DNA of 27,203 nucleotides from Bacteroidales bacterium UBA1754 (GCA_002315615.1 DCHK01000028.1:1-27203), one strand, 5' to 3'. Shown: positions 1-7,756, counted from the stretch's first letter. Numbers and translations: made by a program. Notes: generated from the sequence alone by a model not told the origin.

Positions 1-3
1 AAT

Positions 4-65
4 TTTTAGTGGACACTAGTGAAATGAAATAAGAAACGAACTCGAAAATAAATAGGTCACTAAAA
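4..65. repeat. Imperfect inverted repeats at the left edge
   Basis: TTTTAGTG at 4-11 is the reverse complement of CACTAAAA at 58-65, and a tight palindrome TAGTG-GA-CACTA lies at 7-18. No protein-coding signal is visible in 1-141. The repeats could be the end of a mobile element, a terminator of a gene outside the window, or chance in AT-rich DNA. The window edge prevents a decision. Confidence 0.25.
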
Positions 66-141
66 TCCATTTTTATTAGCGACTACGGAACCCAAAAGTA
101 AATTTGTAAAATTTGCTTTTCTTAAAAAAATCCGAAAATTG

Positions 142-172
142 TTTGCACGATAGAAAAAATTATCTACCTTTG
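142..172 (+). promoter_or_regulatory. Promoter of tRNA-Leu (and probably purU)
   Basis: TTTG at 142-145 is followed after exactly 19 bases by TACCTTTG at 165-172. This matches the Bacteroidota housekeeping promoter (-33 TTTG, -7 TAnnTTTG). The tRNA begins 11 bases after the -7 box. It is one of the best-formed promoters in the window. Confidence 0.8.
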
Positions 173-182
173 CAAACGCAAT

Positions 183-266
183 GCCCAGATGGCGGAATTG
201 GTAGACGCGCTGGTCTCAAACACCAGTGGATTCACTTCCATGCCGGTTCGATCCCGGCTCTGGGTA
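183..266 (+). tRNA. tRNA-Leu, anticodon CAA
   Basis: The 84-base gene folds as a class II tRNA. The acceptor stem pairs 183-189 with 259-265 (one G-U), followed by discriminator A266. The anticodon stem CTGGT/ACCAG encloses the loop CTCAAAC, giving anticodon CAA, which reads UUG. The T arm is GCCGG-TTCGATC-CCGGC at 242-258. The extra bases between the anticodon and T arms form the long variable arm typical of leucine tRNAs. The CCA end is not encoded (CTA follows), so it must be added after transcription. Confidence 0.96.
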
Positions 267-331
267 CTAAAAACCAAATGCTGTTAGTCGTCTTGATTAT
301 CAGCATTTTTTATTTGAAAGGATTTTTAGCA

Positions 332-1198
332 ATGAACATTCAACGAAACACTGCAATACTTTTGATGCACTGCCCCGATAAGCCAGGAATTTTGGCATCG
401 GTAACCGAATTTATCAATCAAAATAAAGGTAACATCGTATATCTCGACCAACACGTAGATTACGAGCAGAACGTATTCTTTATGCGCACCGAATGGGATT
501 TAACTAATTTCTTAATTCCGCGCGATAAAATAAAAGAATATTTCAATACTTTGTTTGCAGAGCGCTATCAAATGGAGTTCTCGCTCTACTTTGGCGACCA
601 AAAACCACGTATGGCATTGTTTGTTTCAAAAATGTCGCATTGCCTTTTTGACATTTTGGCACGATACACTTCTGGCGAACTTGATGTTGATATTCCACTG
701 ATTATCAGTAACCACGAAGACTTACGTTGGGTGGCAGACAAGTTTGGCATCGAATATCACGTTTTCAATATTACCAAAGAAAACAAAGAGGAACAAGAAG
801 CAAAAGAAATGGCTTTGATGGAAGAAAAAGGTGTTACATTCATTGTATTGGCACGCTATATGCAAGTGATTTCGGAAAATATGATTGCTTCGTATCCTAA
901 CAAAATAATCAATATTCACCATTCATTTTTGCCTGCATTTATTGGTGCAAAACCATATCACGCAGCGTATGCACGTGGTGTAAAAATCATAGGTGCTACA
1001 GGTCATTACGTTACTACCGAATTGGATGCGGGTCCAATTATTGAGCAAGATGTGGCACGTGTTAATCACAAAGACACGGTACATTCTTTCATTCACAAAG
1101 GACAAGATTTGGAAAAAATCGTTCTTTCGCGTGCAGTAGAGAAACACGTAGAGCGAAAAGTGCTTGTATATCAGAACAAAACCGTTGTTTTTAACTAA
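332..1198 (+). CDS. purU: Formyltetrahydrofolate deformylase PurU
   Basis: PurU hydrolyses 10-formyltetrahydrofolate to tetrahydrofolate and formate in the cytosol, balancing one-carbon pools and supplying formate to purine synthesis. The 288-residue product has the family's usual length and layout. An N-terminal ACT domain (about residues 5-85, with the CPDKPGI motif) precedes a formyltransferase-type catalytic domain. The expected Asn, His and Asp catalytic residues are N194 and H196 (INIHHSFLP) and D232 (ELDAGPIIEQ). The frame is open upstream to 113, but that stretch runs straight through the tRNA. ATG 332 is therefore the start, and the ACT domain begins right after it. The gene lies 65 bases behind tRNA-Leu and has no clear promoter of its own, so the two are probably co-transcribed. 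Confidence 0.95.
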   Translation: MNIQRNTAILLMHCPDKPGILASVTEFINQNKGNIVYLDQHVDYEQNVFFMRTEWDLTNFLIPRDKIKEYFNTLFAERYQMEFSLYFGDQKPRMALFVSKMSHCLFDILARYTSGELDVDIPLIISNHEDLRWVADKFGIEYHVFNITKENKEEQEAKEMALMEEKGVTFIVLARYMQVISENMIASYPNKIINIHHSFLPAFIGAKPYHAAYARGVKIIGATGHYVTTELDAGPIIEQDVARVNHKDTVHSFIHKGQDLEKIVLSRAVEKHVERKVLVYQNKTVVFN

Positions 1199-1230
1199 TT
1201 GAATTCTTTAATCTTTAAATAATAAATATC

Positions 1231-1680
1231 ATGAAAACATTAAAACTTATCGCTGTATTTATGATGACAGCAGTATTATTTTCTTGTTCGTCGTTGAGTA
1301 CAACAAGTACAACCTCAACAACTTCTGCTGCTTACACAGCTGGACAAACATTTGGAACATCTCTCAAATCTTTGTATTCAAGCTACAAATCGGCAGGAAA
1401 ATTGGATGTGAACAACACTACAAACTTATTGAACATCGCCACTTTGGCAAACTCTTGTACAACTGTAAAAAATCAAACAAAAGGAACTACAACCTACAAA
1501 GATTTTGCAAAAGGTGCAATAGTTGCAGGAACTGGACTTATCACTACTTCTAACGTAGATGATATTATTTCTTCAGTTACTTCTATTGCTGGTTTGAGCG
1601 ACATCAAAAACAGTTCTGCGGTTTCTACCTCAACATCGGTATTGAACAGCATAAGCAGTGTTTTGAACGCAATTCAATAA
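1231..1680 (+). CDS. Small Ser/Thr-rich lipoprotein of unknown function
   Basis: The 149-residue product starts with a lipoprotein signal peptide: positive residues, a hydrophobic run and the lipobox LFSC with Cys19. Serine and threonine dominate the first 20 residues of the mature chain. The rest reads as alternating amphipathic stretches with many Asn, Ser, Leu and Ala (LYSSYKSAGKLD, NLLNIATLA). I recall similar short lipoproteins in other Bacteroidales but can name no domain. No acidic export signal follows the Cys, so a periplasm-facing anchor is more likely than surface display. It sits 32 bases behind purU and ends at a strong terminator, so it is the last gene of that unit. Confidence 0.8.
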   Translation: MKTLKLIAVFMMTAVLFSCSSLSTTSTTSTTSAAYTAGQTFGTSLKSLYSSYKSAGKLDVNNTTNLLNIATLANSCTTVKNQTKGTTTYKDFAKGAIVAGTGLITTSNVDDIISSVTSIAGLSDIKNSSAVSTSTSVLNSISSVLNAIQ

Positions 1681-1703
1681 AAAAAACATTTCTTATATTG
1701 CAA

Positions 1704-1738
1704 AAAGAAGCCCAGTCCGAATAGGATTGGGCTTCTTT
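1704..1738. terminator. Bidirectional rho-independent terminator
   Basis: Bases 1704-1718 pair with 1724-1738 as a 15-bp stem with one G-U pair and a 5-base loop. The outer pairs are A/T, giving a U-tract on either strand. It lies between the convergent lipoprotein and recA genes and can end both transcripts. Confidence 0.9.
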
Positions 1739-1758
1739 GATTATTTCAAGAATAAATG

Positions 1759-2784
1759 TTAATTGTTTTTCTCATTCAGGGCTTGTTTAATTTTTGCTTC
1801 CAATTCGTCTGCCAGCTCTTGATTGTCGCGAATTAAATCTTTTGCAGCCTCACGACCTTGTGCCAATTTAGAGTCGTTATAACTAAACCAAGAACCGCTT
1901 TTCTTGATAATTTCCAAATCAACACCCAAATCAAGAATTTCGCTTGCACGAGAAATTCCTTCACCAAACATAATGTCGAATTCTGCTTTACGGAATGGAG
2001 GTGCAACTTTATTTTTAACAACTTTCACACGAGTTTGATTACCGATAATTTCATCGCCATCTTTAATTTGTGAAATACGACGAATATCCAAACGGACAGA
2101 AGCGTAAAATTTCAATGCATTACCACCAGTAGTAGTTTCGGGATTACCGAACATTACACCAATTTTTTCGCGCAATTGGTTGATGAAAATACAACAAGTA
2201 TTAGTTTTGTTGATGCTTCCCGTGAGTTTACGCAACGCTTGCGACATCAGTCTTGCTTGAAGACCCATTTTAGAGTCGCCCATATCGCCTTCGAGTTCGG
2301 CTTTTGGAGTAAGTGCAGCCACAGAGTCTATCACCACCAAATCGACAGCAGAAGAGCGAATAAGTTGGTCAGCCACTTCGAGCGCTTGTTCGCCACTATC
2401 GGGTTGCGAGATAAACAAATCATCGACAACTACGCCTAATTTTTCGGCATAAAATTTATCGAAAGCGTGTTCCGCGTCAATAATAGCAGCAATACCACCC
2501 GCTTTTTGCACATTTGCAATAGCGTGAATTGCCAATGTAGTTTTACCAGACGATTCTGGACCGAAAATTTCTATCACACGACCTTTAGGATAACCACCCA
2601 CGCCCAAAGCCATATTTAAACTGATAGAACCTGTAGGAATTACCGCTACATTTTCCACCTTGTTCTCGCCCAAACGCATAATTGTTCCCTTACCGTGGTC
2701 TTTCTCAATTTTTTCTATCGCCAACTGAAGTGCTTTCAGTTTTTCTGGCGATGGCGACATTTTTTGTTCTTGTTCTTTTGCCAT
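1759..2784 (-). CDS. recA: Recombinase RecA
   Basis: RecA coats single-stranded DNA, drives homologous strand exchange and triggers LexA-type self-cleavage. The 341-residue product has the Walker A motif GPESSGKTT at residues 75-83, the Walker B region VDLVVIDSVAAL, the L2-loop segment FINQLREKIGVMFGNPETTTGG, and an acidic C-terminal tail. Length and domains are complete. It is transcribed toward the lipoprotein gene and shares its terminator. A -7 box (TATCTTTG, 2824-2831) lies 40 bases before the start. I see no convincing LexA box in the 163-base upstream gap. Confidence 0.98.
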   Translation of the reverse strand: MAKEQEQKMSPSPEKLKALQLAIEKIEKDHGKGTIMRLGENKVENVAVIPTGSISLNMALGVGGYPKGRVIEIFGPESSGKTTLAIHAIANVQKAGGIAAIIDAEHAFDKFYAEKLGVVVDDLFISQPDSGEQALEVADQLIRSSAVDLVVIDSVAALTPKAELEGDMGDSKMGLQARLMSQALRKLTGSINKTNTCCIFINQLREKIGVMFGNPETTTGGNALKFYASVRLDIRRISQIKDGDEIIGNQTRVKVVKNKVAPPFRKAEFDIMFGEGISRASEILDLGVDLEIIKKSGSWFSYNDSKLAQGREAAKDLIRDNQELADELEAKIKQALNEKNN

Positions 2785-2823
2785 TTTTATATCTTTAATA
2801 ATTATTTCTTAACTTTTACTCTG

Positions 2824-2831
2824 CAAAGATA
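2824..2831 (-). promoter_or_regulatory. -7 element of recA
   Basis: On the minus strand the bases read TATCTTTG, a full match to TAnnTTTG, 40 bases before the recA ATG. No clear -33 TTG is visible at the usual distance. Confidence 0.6.
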
Positions 2832-2947
2832 AATGTACGCACTGACACACTATGGCAGAGATAAATTATTTTTACATAACAAAGGTAATTTTTTTATCAA
2901 AATCACTGTTTCAATTACACATAAAGTTATTAACAAACACTGAAAAG

Positions 2948-4126
2948 TTAGTAAACAAAGCCAAACATCCACAACGGAATTGAATTCTGATAAACATATT
3001 CCGTATCATCTTTTACCACAAACCCCTTTCCTACTGGAATTGAAGAAATTTGTTTTTTACCTTTTTTACGACCGCCAACCTCAAAAGTATATCCATCTAC
3101 TTCAAAATCTGAAACAGGAGACGCAGAAACGAAATGAGTTACTTGCAACCAAGTAAAAAATATCGTTTCGCGTAAATTTCCCATATTAGGTTGCGTGTCG
3201 GAAAGCACAAATGCTTGATTGGGATTCTGTAAATAAATTTTTTCAATTTTTTCAAGTAGTTTAACACCTTCCGCCTTTTCGCGCAACACACCTATCAAAC
3301 CTGCTTTTTCTAAAAAATACATATACTTTGGAAGCGCATTTCTCGAAATATCTAAATCTCGCTCTAATTTGGTGTTATTCGGTTTGAATGGCACACTTTG
3401 AGCAAGAACATACAATAACTTTTTCAATTTTTGAGATGAAGCAATTTCCATATCTGCAAATTTTGGGATATCCTCCTCTACAATTTGTTTTATTACTCCT
3501 ACAAGACGCATTGCGTACTCTCCCTCTTGAAAAAACGGATAATACCCACAACGCATATATTCGTTAAAAAGTTGCAAAGGACGCACCTTTTCTATAGGAA
3601 ACTCAACTTTACCTGCAAGAATCTCTTTAAGCGAATAAGATGGCAAATGCCAACCTTGCGTAATATTAACATACTCACGAAAACTCAAGCCTGGCAATTT
3701 ATACTCCAACTTACGACGAGACAAATCGGCACCTCCTTTTTCTAATTCCAAAATAGAAGAACCACTATACACAACTTGTAAATCGGGCATTTTGTCATAG
3801 ATGTTCTTTATTTCTGTTGACCAACCTTTATATTTATGAATTTCATCAATATAAATATGTTTGCCACCATTCAACATAAACTGTCGTGCAAAATCCTCCA
3901 AACGATGCATAGAAAAATAAAAGTCATCGGCAACCACATAAATAGACTGAGGATTATTATCATATAATTTGATATGTTGAAGCAAAAGCGTTGTTTTTCC
4001 TACACCCCTTGCTCCTACAATTGCTATTAACCGACTTCCCCAGTGTATTTGGTCGTGAATATCTCTGACGTATGTTGTATTTACACGCTTTATCAGTTCG
4101 TTAGAAGTAGATATAAGACTTTCCAT
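2948..4126 (-). CDS. AAA+ ATPase with C-terminal DUF4143
   Basis: The 392-residue product belongs to the large family of orphan prokaryotic ATPases with an N-terminal AAA_14-like domain and a C-terminal DUF4143. Walker A is GARGVGKT at residues 38-45 and Walker B is IYIDE at 91-95. A winged-helix-like stretch follows at about 255-300 (LERDLDISRNALPKYMYFLEKAGLI). The DUF4143 region includes NLRETIFFTWLQ near residue 320, then a nuclease-fold-like end rich in Gly and Lys. The cellular role of the family is not settled; it is often spread as an accessory gene. Here it sits alone between recA and rsmD. Three regularly spaced palindromes fill the upstream gap where its promoter should be. Confidence 0.88.
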   Translation of the reverse strand: MESLISTSNELIKRVNTTYVRDIHDQIHWGSRLIAIVGARGVGKTTLLLQHIKLYDNNPQSIYVVADDFYFSMHRLEDFARQFMLNGGKHIYIDEIHKYKGWSTEIKNIYDKMPDLQVVYSGSSILELEKGGADLSRRKLEYKLPGLSFREYVNITQGWHLPSYSLKEILAGKVEFPIEKVRPLQLFNEYMRCGYYPFFQEGEYAMRLVGVIKQIVEEDIPKFADMEIASSQKLKKLLYVLAQSVPFKPNNTKLERDLDISRNALPKYMYFLEKAGLIGVLREKAEGVKLLEKIEKIYLQNPNQAFVLSDTQPNMGNLRETIFFTWLQVTHFVSASPVSDFEVDGYTFEVGGRKKGKKQISSIPVGKGFVVKDDTEYVYQNSIPLWMFGFVY

Positions 4127-4178
4127 ATTTTTCTACAATTTAGAAATTTATTGCAATATTAAACAAAAAAATACAGAT

Positions 4179-4262
4179 TTGCACAATAGAATGTGCAATA
4201 TTTTTAATTTTTGCACATTTAAGTGTGCAATTTTACAATATTTTGCACAATACATAGTGCAA
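4179..4262. repeat. Three 20-bp palindromes at 32-bp period, probable operator array
   Basis: The unit TTGCACA-N6-TGTGCAA occurs at 4179-4198, 4211-4230 and 4243-4262. The last copy has one mismatch (AGTGCAA). The 12-bp spacers are AT-only or nearly so and differ in sequence, as do the 6-base centres. The 32-bp repeat distance is about three helical turns, so bound dimers would lie on one DNA face. The array fills the gap between the end of rsmD and the start of the AAA+/DUF4143 gene, and no ordinary -7 box is visible there. As RNA, each unit could also form a 7-bp hairpin. Confidence 0.85.
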
Positions 4263-4263
4263 T

Positions 4264-4794
4264 TTACTCAAAAAAAGTAAAATTCACATTGCCGTAATTG
4301 CGATGTTGCGAGAAATGAGGATGCGAAGAAAAGTCGTAATTTTTGGGATGTTCCAACACAAAAAGACCACCTTCGGAAAGCAATTGTTTTTCAAAAATCA
4401 AATCGGGTAACGTCTTTAATTCTGGCAAAGCGTATGGCGGATCGGCAAAAATAAAGTCGAACTTGCGGTCGGTGGAAGCTATATAATGAAAAACATCGGC
4501 TTTTAAGGGCATAATTTCCGTTATTTTCAACTCTGTCATCATTTTCTTAATAAATGCCAAATGACGCTCGCTCTGCTCAATAGAAACAATTTGGGGGCAA
4601 CCACGCGATGCTAACTCCATACTAATGGAGCCTGTGCCCGAAAACAAATCGAGCGCAGAAATCTCTTCAAAATCTATCAAATTATTCAACACATTGAAAA
4701 GACTTTCTTTTGCAAAATCCGTTGTCGGACGTGCTGTTATATTACGTGGCGGCTCAAAACGACGTCCCTTGAATTTTCCACTGACGATACGCAT
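4264..4794 (-). CDS. rsmD: 16S rRNA (guanine-N2)-methyltransferase RsmD
   Basis: RsmD methylates G966 of 16S rRNA (E. coli numbering) using S-adenosylmethionine. The 176-residue product has the family start MRIVSGKFKGR, the T-D-x-x-x-E-S-L-F segment at about 24-33, the SAM-binding loop LDLFSGTGS at 48-56, and the catalytic DPPY motif at 118-121. Length is normal. It follows the DUF3822 gene on the same strand, a pairing I know from other Bacteroidota, but here a 162-base repeat-rich gap separates them. Confidence 0.94.
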   Translation of the reverse strand: MRIVSGKFKGRRFEPPRNITARPTTDFAKESLFNVLNNLIDFEEISALDLFSGTGSISMELASRGCPQIVSIEQSERHLAFIKKMMTELKITEIMPLKADVFHYIASTDRKFDFIFADPPYALPELKTLPDLIFEKQLLSEGGLFVLEHPKNYDFSSHPHFSQHRNYGNVNFTFFE

Positions 4795-4800
4795 AGGGTA

Positions 4801-4912
4801 ATTATGAATTAAGAATTATGAATTAAGAATTGAAAATCATTGAGCGAAGCGAGATAATTTAGAGTTTAGAGCATATAGCATATAGTGAAGAGTTAAGAGT
4901 AAAGAGTAAAAA
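4801..4912. repeat. Composite simple-repeat spacer between DUF3822 and rsmD
   Basis: A 14-bp unit ATTATGAATTAAGA is repeated in tandem at 4801-4828. A module at 4829-4853 begins ATTGAAAATCATTGAGCGAA, and GTGAAGAGTTAAGAGT lies at 4885-4900. Related copies of all three occur in other gaps of this window (17494-17600 and 24976-25000). No ORF or promoter is evident in 4795-4956. Confidence 0.7.
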
Positions 4913-4956
4913 GAAGCGAATAAGCAAATAACAATATTCAGTTAAACAATTAAACG

Positions 4957-5631
4957 CTAAAAGATTAAACGTTTAACATACTTCTGCAATAGTTTCTTTT
5001 TGGCTTTAGCAATATCAAAATCTGTATAATTTACTTCCATTTCTTGCTGATTCAGCGAAAACTGAACAAAAATATTCGCCACTTGATAAACAAACATTTC
5101 ATCGCTATCGTAGGCGAAAGAATTCGCAAAAATCACTTTACCATTTTCTGATATTACAGCATACAATTTATCGGAATAAACGTCCAAATAAAGTTTTTTC
5201 GGTTCGGCAACGGCATCAATTTTTTCAAACACCGATGTCAACGAATGACGAAATTTAATATTTTTGAAATGAGATAAAAAATACGACCACATTTGTTCGT
5301 TCACTGCAAAAAGCATCAAAATATTTTGTGGCAACACACATTGCAATATTTTTTCGTCAGCAGAAACTTCAAAAAGTTGCGCAAAATCCGCTTCTGCCGA
5401 AGCATAATCGGGCGGAAATAATGCAAATTTCGGCGTTTCGAAATCAACCTCCAACGATTCTACATCGGTTTGTTGCTTTAAGAAATTTTCGAGTTCAGTA
5501 CGCAATTGCATAAAATGGTCGGTGTTGATAAATTCCTTACGGACATTACACAAATGCGTAGAAAAATAAAATCCATCCGTAGAAATACGAATGGATAATA
5601 TTTTATGTTGCGAATTGTCTTTTAACGACAT
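4957..5631 (-). CDS. DUF3822 family protein
   Basis: The 224-residue product begins MSLKDNSQHKILSIRISTDGFYF, typical of DUF3822, a Bacteroidota family of unknown role thought to have an actin/ASKHA-like fold. Segments such as LYLDVYSDKLYAVISENGKVIFANSF resemble the beta-hairpin phosphate-binding strands of that fold. The frame is open 14 codons further upstream, but ATG 5631 lies one base after the stop of the preceding gene and starts right at the conserved region, so I prefer it. The tight spacing implies translational coupling with the 211-aa membrane protein. Confidence 0.82.
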   Translation of the reverse strand: MSLKDNSQHKILSIRISTDGFYFSTHLCNVRKEFINTDHFMQLRTELENFLKQQTDVESLEVDFETPKFALFPPDYASAEADFAQLFEVSADEKILQCVLPQNILMLFAVNEQMWSYFLSHFKNIKFRHSLTSVFEKIDAVAEPKKLYLDVYSDKLYAVISENGKVIFANSFAYDSDEMFVYQVANIFVQFSLNQQEMEVNYTDFDIAKAKKKLLQKYVKRLIF

Positions 5632-5632
5632 A

Positions 5633-6268
5633 TTATTCCCAGTTTCCTGCGTTGTTGTTCGCTTCTTCAACATTACCTACACGAAGTCCAGCGTAACGTT
5701 CCAATTTGCGAGCAACATCGTTGATATTGATAAGTTCTTGTTTATCCAAACCTTGCAAATACACGTTGTATGGAGTTTTTGCTTCGAAAACTGGCACTTC
5801 AACACCTGATGAAGATGTAAGAATTGCAGCAGCCATTTCGAATTTTGCACCTTCGCCAAAAGGAACATAAACAATTGAATCGGCACAAAAACCTTCGCCA
5901 AACAAAAATTTAGCAGCGTTGATGTATGTAGTATCACGACGAATAATACCAGCCTCAACTGCTTTCTTTTCTGTCCAACCTTCTTCCAATTGTTGGTCGG
6001 TAAGTTCACCTTCTTTGTATATTGTTGCTACCTTGCCATCTTTCAAGAAAGACACCAAAGTATCAAGACTTCCAGTGTATTTGTTATTTTGTTTTTTGTA
6101 TTCAACTTGCGCTTTACGAATATCACACAAACGGCTAATAACAACTTCTTCGCGCGCTATTTTTTGCTCGTCGAACTTGATAGGAGTAGTGATAGATTTT
6201 ACACACAACCAAGCCAATACGAAAACTGCAATAACTAATAAGATATTAAGTATTACTTTTAAGTTCAT
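5633..6268 (-). CDS. Single-pass membrane protein of unknown function, coupled to DUF3822
   Basis: The 211-residue product has one N-terminal membrane segment (about residues 4-24) and a soluble remainder that should face the periplasm. After the membrane helix comes an amphipathic stretch (EEVVISRLCDIRKAQVEYKK) and then NNKYTGSLDTLVSFL. This order recalls pseudopilin-like proteins, but the prepilin peptidase motif is absent, so I do not assign it to a pilus. It ends in an Asn-rich tail. The gene has a matching -7 box (6298-6305) and lies one base upstream of the DUF3822 start, so the two probably act together. I recognise it as a conserved Bacteroidales hypothetical only. Confidence 0.8.
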   Translation of the reverse strand: MNLKVILNILLVIAVFVLAWLCVKSITTPIKFDEQKIAREEVVISRLCDIRKAQVEYKKQNNKYTGSLDTLVSFLKDGKVATIYKEGELTDQQLEEGWTEKKAVEAGIIRRDTTYINAAKFLFGEGFCADSIVYVPFGEGAKFEMAAAILTSSSGVEVPVFEAKTPYNVYLQGLDKQELININDVARKLERYAGLRVGNVEEANNNAGNWE

Positions 6269-6297
6269 TTTTAATTTGTTTTTAAGGTTAAATCAAG

Positions 6298-6305
6298 CAA
6301 ATGTA
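6298..6305 (-). promoter_or_regulatory. -7 element of the 211-aa protein / DUF3822 / rsmD unit
   Basis: The minus strand reads TACATTTG, a full TAnnTTTG match, 30 bases before the ATG at 6268. No clear -33 element is visible. Confidence 0.6.
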
Positions 6306-6335
6306 AAAAACTTTTCTTAAAACAGAAAATCTAAA

Positions 6336-6932
6336 TTAACATTTATGTCTTGTTTTTAATTCTTTTGCCAAATCGTCGATGCGCAAACCTTTTGATGTGA
6401 GCAAAACGATAAGGTGATAAATCATATCAGATGCTTCGTAAATAAGTCCGTCGTTTGTGCCATTTGTCGCTTCAATAACAGTTTCTACCGCTTCTTCGCC
6501 AACTTTTTGTGCCATACGATTTACGCCTTTTTTGAACAACGAAGTAGTGTATGAACCTTCGGGCATTTCTTTGTAGCGCGTTTCGATAAAATCTTGCAAA
6601 TATGTCAAGAACTGAATATTTGTTTCGTTCTTTTCGTTCCAACAAGTATCGGCACCTGTGTGGCAAACTGGACCAACAGGATTTGCTTTTATAAGAAGTG
6701 CATCATTGTCGCAATCTACAGCAGCAGAAACAAATTTTAGGAAATTGCCACTTGTTTCGCCTTTTGTCCAAAGGCACTGACGGCTGCGGCTGAAAAATGT
6801 TACGAGTTTAGTTTCTAAAGTTTTGTTGTATGCTTCTTCGTTCATATAACCAAGCATCAACACTTTAGATGTTTGAGCGTCTTGAATGATGGCAGGAACT
6901 AATCCGCCCATTTTTTCAAAATCAATTTTCAT
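6336..6932 (-). CDS. hisIE: Bifunctional phosphoribosyl-AMP cyclohydrolase / phosphoribosyl-ATP pyrophosphatase
   Basis: HisIE performs steps two and three of histidine synthesis: HisE removes pyrophosphate from phosphoribosyl-ATP and HisI opens the ring of phosphoribosyl-AMP. Of the 198 residues, about 1-105 are HisI, with SRSRQCLWTKGETSGN at 48-63 and likely zinc ligands Cys74, Cys90 and Cys97. About 108-198 are HisE, with KVGEEAVETVIEA at 143-155 and YEASDMIYHL at 165-174. An upstream TTG at 6956 is in frame, but it overlaps the -7 box (6954-6961), so ATG 6932 is the real start. No other his genes are near. Confidence 0.95.
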   Translation of the reverse strand: MKIDFEKMGGLVPAIIQDAQTSKVLMLGYMNEEAYNKTLETKLVTFFSRSRQCLWTKGETSGNFLKFVSAAVDCDNDALLIKANPVGPVCHTGADTCWNEKNETNIQFLTYLQDFIETRYKEMPEGSYTTSLFKKGVNRMAQKVGEEAVETVIEATNGTNDGLIYEASDMIYHLIVLLTSKGLRIDDLAKELKTRHKC

Positions 6933-6953
6933 ATTGAGTTTATTTATTTTTTG

Positions 6954-6961
6954 CAAAGGTA
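6954..6961 (-). promoter_or_regulatory. -7 element of hisIE
   Basis: The minus strand reads TACCTTTG, 22 bases before ATG 6932. It decides the start: an in-frame TTG at 6956 would lie inside the promoter and not be transcribed. Confidence 0.7.
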
Positions 6962-6993
6962 ATGAAAACCACAGTTTTTACAAAACAAAAAAA

Positions 6994-7022
6994 AGACTAT
7001 CCCAACCGAAGAAGGATAGTCT
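6994..7022 (-). terminator. Terminator of the first FKBP gene
   Basis: AGACTATCC (6994-7002) and GGATAGTCT (7014-7022) form a 9-bp stem. On the minus strand it is followed by a run of T, located 19 bases after the FKBP stop and before the hisIE promoter. Confidence 0.85.
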
Positions 7023-7040
7023 CTTAAAAAATACGTTTTA

Positions 7041-7736
7041 TTACTCTACAATATCGAGCAATTCTACATCGAAAATCAAGCAAGAATATGGTTGAATAGG
7101 ACTGCCTGGCATCTGACGATCGCCGTAAGCCAAGTCGTAAGGAATGAACAAACGCCACTTTGAACCAACAGGCATCAATTGGAGCGCTTCTGTCCAACCT
7201 TTTATTACTTGCGTAACGCCAAACTCGGCAGGAACGCCACGTTTGTACGAACTATCGAACTCGGTACCATCTACCAAAGTTCCAACGTAATTCACTTTCA
7301 CTTTGTCGGTTGCGGTAGGAATTGCACCAGTACCTTTAGTAATAATTTGATATTGCAAACCACTTGGAAGTGTTACCACATCGCCACATTTTGCATTGTT
7401 GGCAAGGAATTTTTCGCCCGCTTCTTTGTTCTCACGAAATTTTGCTTCTTCAATTTTTACAAAATAACTTTCGAGCAACATATTCGTATCTTCTGCTTTT
7501 ATAAGAGTTTCGCCACCATTGAAAACTTCTGTAAATGCCTTTATAAACAGTTCTTTATTGATGTCTTTTACACCTGGCAATTGTTCCATTTGCTGACTGA
7601 ACATAGTTGACACATTTACACCAAGAGCATAACTTACACTGTCTAATTCATTTTCCAAAACAATAGGTTTTGCTTTTTTTGCAGAGATTGAGCACAATGG
7701 CAAAACCAATGCTACTGCTAAAAATATTTTTTTCAT
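7041..7736 (-). CDS. Secreted FKBP-type peptidyl-prolyl cis-trans isomerase
   Basis: The 231-residue product has a signal peptide (about 1-19; the Cys15 context lacks the small residue a lipobox needs). An FKBP_N dimerisation region with FSQQMEQLPG spans about 25-115, and a C-terminal FKBP domain about 125-231. The domain keeps the drug/proline-pocket residues: NYVGTLVDGTEFDSS, VIKGW and AYGDR. It probably accelerates folding of periplasmic or outer-membrane proteins. It lies 72 bases behind a lipoprotein FKBP gene with a weak hairpin between them and ends at a clear terminator. The relationship to FkpA/FklB is by family only. Confidence 0.92.
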   Translation of the reverse strand: MKKIFLAVALVLPLCSISAKKAKPIVLENELDSVSYALGVNVSTMFSQQMEQLPGVKDINKELFIKAFTEVFNGGETLIKAEDTNMLLESYFVKIEEAKFRENKEAGEKFLANNAKCGDVVTLPSGLQYQIITKGTGAIPTATDKVKVNYVGTLVDGTEFDSSYKRGVPAEFGVTQVIKGWTEALQLMPVGSKWRLFIPYDLAYGDRQMPGSPIQPYSCLIFDVELLDIVE

Positions 7737-7756
7737 TGTATTTTGTTTTTATAAAA

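Noticed and set aside
113..331. N-terminal extension of PurU
   Set aside because: The stretch runs through the complete tRNA-Leu gene and its promoter, and the ACT domain starts right after ATG 332.
4179..4262. Reading the palindrome array as a mini-CRISPR
   Set aside because: The 20-bp units have variable centres, the spacers are only 12 bp of AT-rich DNA, and no cas genes are present.
5633..6268. Calling the 211-aa protein a type IV pseudopilin
   Set aside because: The prepilin peptidase cleavage motif is missing and no pilus or type II secretion gene is near.
6933..6956. Upstream TTG start for HisIE
   Set aside because: The TTG overlaps the -7 box at 6954-6961, so it would precede the transcript.
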